Source of the DNA: Anaerolineaceae bacterium UBA6107
GTDB taxonomy: Bacteria > Chloroflexota > Anaerolineae > Anaerolineales > Anaerolineaceae
NCBI GenBank assembly: GCA_002428455.1
Contig: DIWL01000046.1
Span: 835 to 7,544 of the forward strand
Length of the DNA: 6,710 bases
Reading direction: 5' to 3'
Position numbers and translations under genes: made by a program. Shown one piece after another: positions 5,411 to 6,710 of the stretch. Under the pieces are notes generated by a model. That model did not search any database. It was not told the origin of the DNA and worked only from the letters and a program-made list of their open reading frames with translations. Numbering within the stretch: position 1 is the first letter of the stretch; each line of letters starts with the position of its first letter.

Positions 5411-6207
5411 TGACTGACACCAATCAACCCACGCTTGACCAGGTCATCGAATGGGCAAAACACGCTGGCACCATCGCCCGTGAGGGATTCCTGGGTGACC
5501 ACGATATTGCATTCAAGGGCAGCACCGACCTGGTCACCGAGGTGGATTTCCAGTGCGAGCAGTACCTTGTCGATTCCATCCGGGCAGCCTACCCGTCTCA
5601 CTCGATCCTGACCGAGGAAGCCGGCGCGGTCAACGGAGAAAATACTGACCGCTGGTACATCGACCCGCTTGACGGGACGATCAACTACGCGCACGGCATC
5701 CCTCTTTATGTCATTTCGATCGCGTATGCGCGTGAAGGCCGCGTACAACTTGGAGTGGTGTATAACCCCTCGCGCAAGGAATGTTATTACGCGGAGCGCG
5801 GAAAGGGAGCTTGGCTGAACGGAGAGACCCTGAGCGTTTCCGGTTGCAACGATCTGCAACAAGCACTGTTGGCGACCGGATTCCCTTATCACAGCTTGGA
5901 GAAATTCCGGCATAATCTGCGTGTTTTTGCCAAACTCACCCAGGAGACCCAGGGTGTACGCCGCCTGGGCTGCGCCGCCCTGGAAGTATGCTACGTGGGC
6001 AGCGGGCGTTTCGACGGATACTGGGAGCAGGAGATAAACGCCTGGGACGTGGCGGCTGGCACTCTGATTGCCGAGGAAGCTGGAGCTACCGTGACCGATC
6101 TGACCGGAGACCCGAACTACTTCAAGCCGCCTTATGCCATCCTGGCCGCCGCGCCGGGCATTCACGGTCAATTGGTGGCGCTATTCAGGCAACTTGACCA
6201 AACCTGA
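5410..6207 (+). CDS. Inositol monophosphatase family phosphatase (SuhB-like)
   Basis: A 265-residue enzyme of normal length for the Mg2+-dependent, lithium-sensitive phosphatase family. The motifs occur in order: TDLVTEVD (39-46), TEEAG with E69 and E70, the hallmark DPLDGTINYAHG with D85 and D88, and NAWDVAAGTLIAEEAG with D213. E69, D85, D88 and D213 correspond to the metal ligands of human IMPA1 (E70, D90, D93, D220). The family removes phosphate from myo-inositol phosphate, fructose-1,6-bisphosphate, histidinol phosphate, PAP or NADP; the sequence looks closest to general IMPase/SuhB members, but substrate assignment would be a guess. GGAG at 5399-5402 lies seven bases before the ATG, inside the end of the HD gene, and the TGATG junction implies coupled translation. 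It is the last gene of the run; no intrinsic terminator follows. Confidence 0.9.
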   Translation: MTDTNQPTLDQVIEWAKHAGTIAREGFLGDHDIAFKGSTDLVTEVDFQCEQYLVDSIRAAYPSHSILTEEAGAVNGENTDRWYIDPLDGTINYAHGIPLYVISIAYAREGRVQLGVVYNPSRKECYYAERGKGAWLNGETLSVSGCNDLQQALLATGFPYHSLEKFRHNLRVFAKLTQETQGVRRLGCAALEVCYVGSGRFDGYWEQEINAWDVAAGTLIAEEAGATVTDLTGDPNYFKPPYAILAAAPGIHGQLVALFRQLDQT

Positions 6208-6227
6208 TCGGTTCACAACCACGCGTC

Positions 6228-6291
6228 AATTGTTAGCTAGTAAAAATTGCCGGTGCGGTAATGTATAATGTCCCTGCAATTATTAACAATT
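6228..6291. repeat. Inverted repeat and near-palindrome around the peptidase promoter
   Basis: AATTGTTA at 6228-6235 and its exact reverse complement TAACAATT at 6284-6291 flank the -10 box, 56 bases apart. The right copy also forms a near-palindrome of its own, AATTATTAACAATT at 6278-6291, with one mismatched pair (6282/6287). It lies directly after the expected transcription start, a usual place for a repressor site. The region is AT-rich, so chance is a serious alternative. Confidence 0.3.
6264..6269 (+). promoter_or_regulatory. Predicted -10 box of the oligoendopeptidase gene
   Basis: A perfect TATAAT lies at 6264-6269, 47 bases before the ATG at 6317. Transcription would start near 6276, giving a leader of about 40 bases with AAGGAG at 6307-6312. 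The position for a -35 hexamer with a 17-base spacer (6241-6246) is TAAAAA, a poor match, so the promoter may be activator-dependent or of a type that relies on the -10 element. Confidence 0.45.
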
Positions 6292-6316
6292 TATGTACCA
6301 GAGAAAAAGGAGTGCA

Positions 6317-6710
6317 ATGACTAAAGCCTACACCCAAAAAGCCTGGAGCCTCACCGACCTCTTCCCCGCAGCCGACAGCCAGGAGTTAAAAGCTGCCATC
6401 AAAGAACTTGAGACGCGGGCGGCCGCGCTGGAAACAAAACGCCCGCTGCTGACTGACAAGATCAGCCAGCAGGAGTTTTTATCCCTCATCAATGAACTGG
6501 AAACACTGTACCGCATTGGGCACCGCGTCGCCAACTACGCTGAACTGTGGTTCGCCATGGACACTCAGAACCAGGTAGCGCTCGGTCTGGTAGCCCGCAC
6601 CGAGCAGCTGCTGTCCGAGATCCAGAACCGCACGCTCTTCTTCAGCCTGTGGTGGAAGGATCTCGCCGACGGGATCGCCGCCCCTTTGATGGCAAACGCC
6701 GGCGATTACC
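6317..6710 (+). CDS. M3-family oligoendopeptidase, PepF-like (5' part only)
   Basis: The first 131 codons are present and the gene runs off the right edge. The translation MTKAYTQKAWSLTDLFPAAD, the helical stretch to about residue 60, and YRIGHRVANYAELWFAMDTQNQ (65-86) followed by a helix with RTLFFSLWW (about 105-113) match the N-terminal domain of the oligoendopeptidase F group, which opens with W-x-L-x-D-L-F/Y and later an R-x-x-x-Y-x-x-L-x-x-x-x-D-T pattern. These are cytoplasmic zinc peptidases of about 560-600 residues that cut short peptides. The HExxH zinc site lies in the missing C-terminal half, so activity cannot be judged. AAGGAG at 6307-6312 lies four bases before the ATG. It has its own -10 box and is probably a separate unit from the upstream operon. 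Confidence 0.82.
   Translation, partial: MTKAYTQKAWSLTDLFPAADSQELKAAIKELETRAAALETKRPLLTDKISQQEFLSLINELETLYRIGHRVANYAELWFAMDTQNQVALGLVARTEQLLSEIQNRTLFFSLWWKDLADGIAAPLMANAGDY

Larger units (their letters stand above)
1089..6207 (+). other. Probable five-gene operon: MFS-MFS-hutI-HD-IMPase
   Basis: Five genes lie in the same direction with junctions of -4, +38, +16 and -1 bases. No intrinsic terminator is visible between them, and the first follows a terminator by 16 bases. Two junctions (ATGA and TGATG) indicate translational coupling. The 38-base gap before hutI has a possible -10 box, so hutI onwards might also be transcribed alone. No terminator hairpin with a T-tract is visible after 6207, so transcription may end by another mechanism or run into the peptidase gene. 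Confidence 0.6.

Noticed and set aside
5272..6171. A 299-codon open frame on the minus strand, longer than the plus-strand gene it covers
   Set aside because: It is antisense to the IMPase gene and the end of the HD gene, has no recognisable motif, and the plus-strand frame carries complete IMPase signatures. It results from codon bias in the real gene.
6227..6249. Stem-loop CAATT...AATTG after the IMPase gene as a terminator
   Set aside because: The stem is AT-only in its paired core with a mismatch and is not followed by a T-tract, so it does not look like an intrinsic terminator.

Overview
The window looks like ordinary chromosomal DNA from a bacterium with moderate-to-high GC coding sequence, AT-rich intergenic gaps and strong GGAGG-type ribosome binding sites. 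The protein sequences (a thioesterase with a WHVNN motif, paired MFS permeases, an Rrf2 regulator beside a small unknown protein) have the flavour of Chloroflexota/Anaerolineae. That is an impression from memory, not a demonstrated placement. I see no mobile element, tRNA, rRNA, CRISPR array or clear sign of recent transfer. All intact genes read through without frameshifts.

Layout. (1) At the left edge, on the minus strand, lies the 5' end of a hotdog-fold acyl-CoA thioesterase. Its perfect -10 box sits six bases before the ATG, so the transcript may be leaderless. (2) A 173-base AT-rich divergent gap separates it from a plus-strand pair: an Rrf2-family regulator with three Cys and one His in the IscR-type cluster-binding region, and an 86-aa protein I do not recognise. 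The pair ends at a strong intrinsic terminator. (3) Sixteen bases after that terminator begins a five-gene run on the plus strand: two paralogous MFS permeases joined by an ATGA overlap, an imidazolonepropionase (HutI), a YedJ/YpgQ-type HD phosphohydrolase, and an inositol-monophosphatase-family phosphatase joined to the HD gene by a TGATG overlap. (4) After a 109-base gap with a consensus -10 box and an AT-rich near-palindrome comes the start of an M3-family oligoendopeptidase (PepF-like), cut by the window end.

How the genes may work together. The run from 1089 to 6207 has spacings typical of an operon. It combines import or export (two MFS proteins), one step of histidine breakdown (HutI) and two metal-dependent phosphate hydrolases. 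No other histidine-utilisation gene is visible, so the shared purpose is unclear. The position of the terminator directly before the first permease raises the possibility that the operon is controlled by read-through from the Rrf2 pair.

I found no clearly unprecedented system. The points most worth a second look are the twin coupled permeases, the HutI-HD-IMPase grouping, the terminator abutting the permease gene, and the unknown small protein paired with the Rrf2 regulator.
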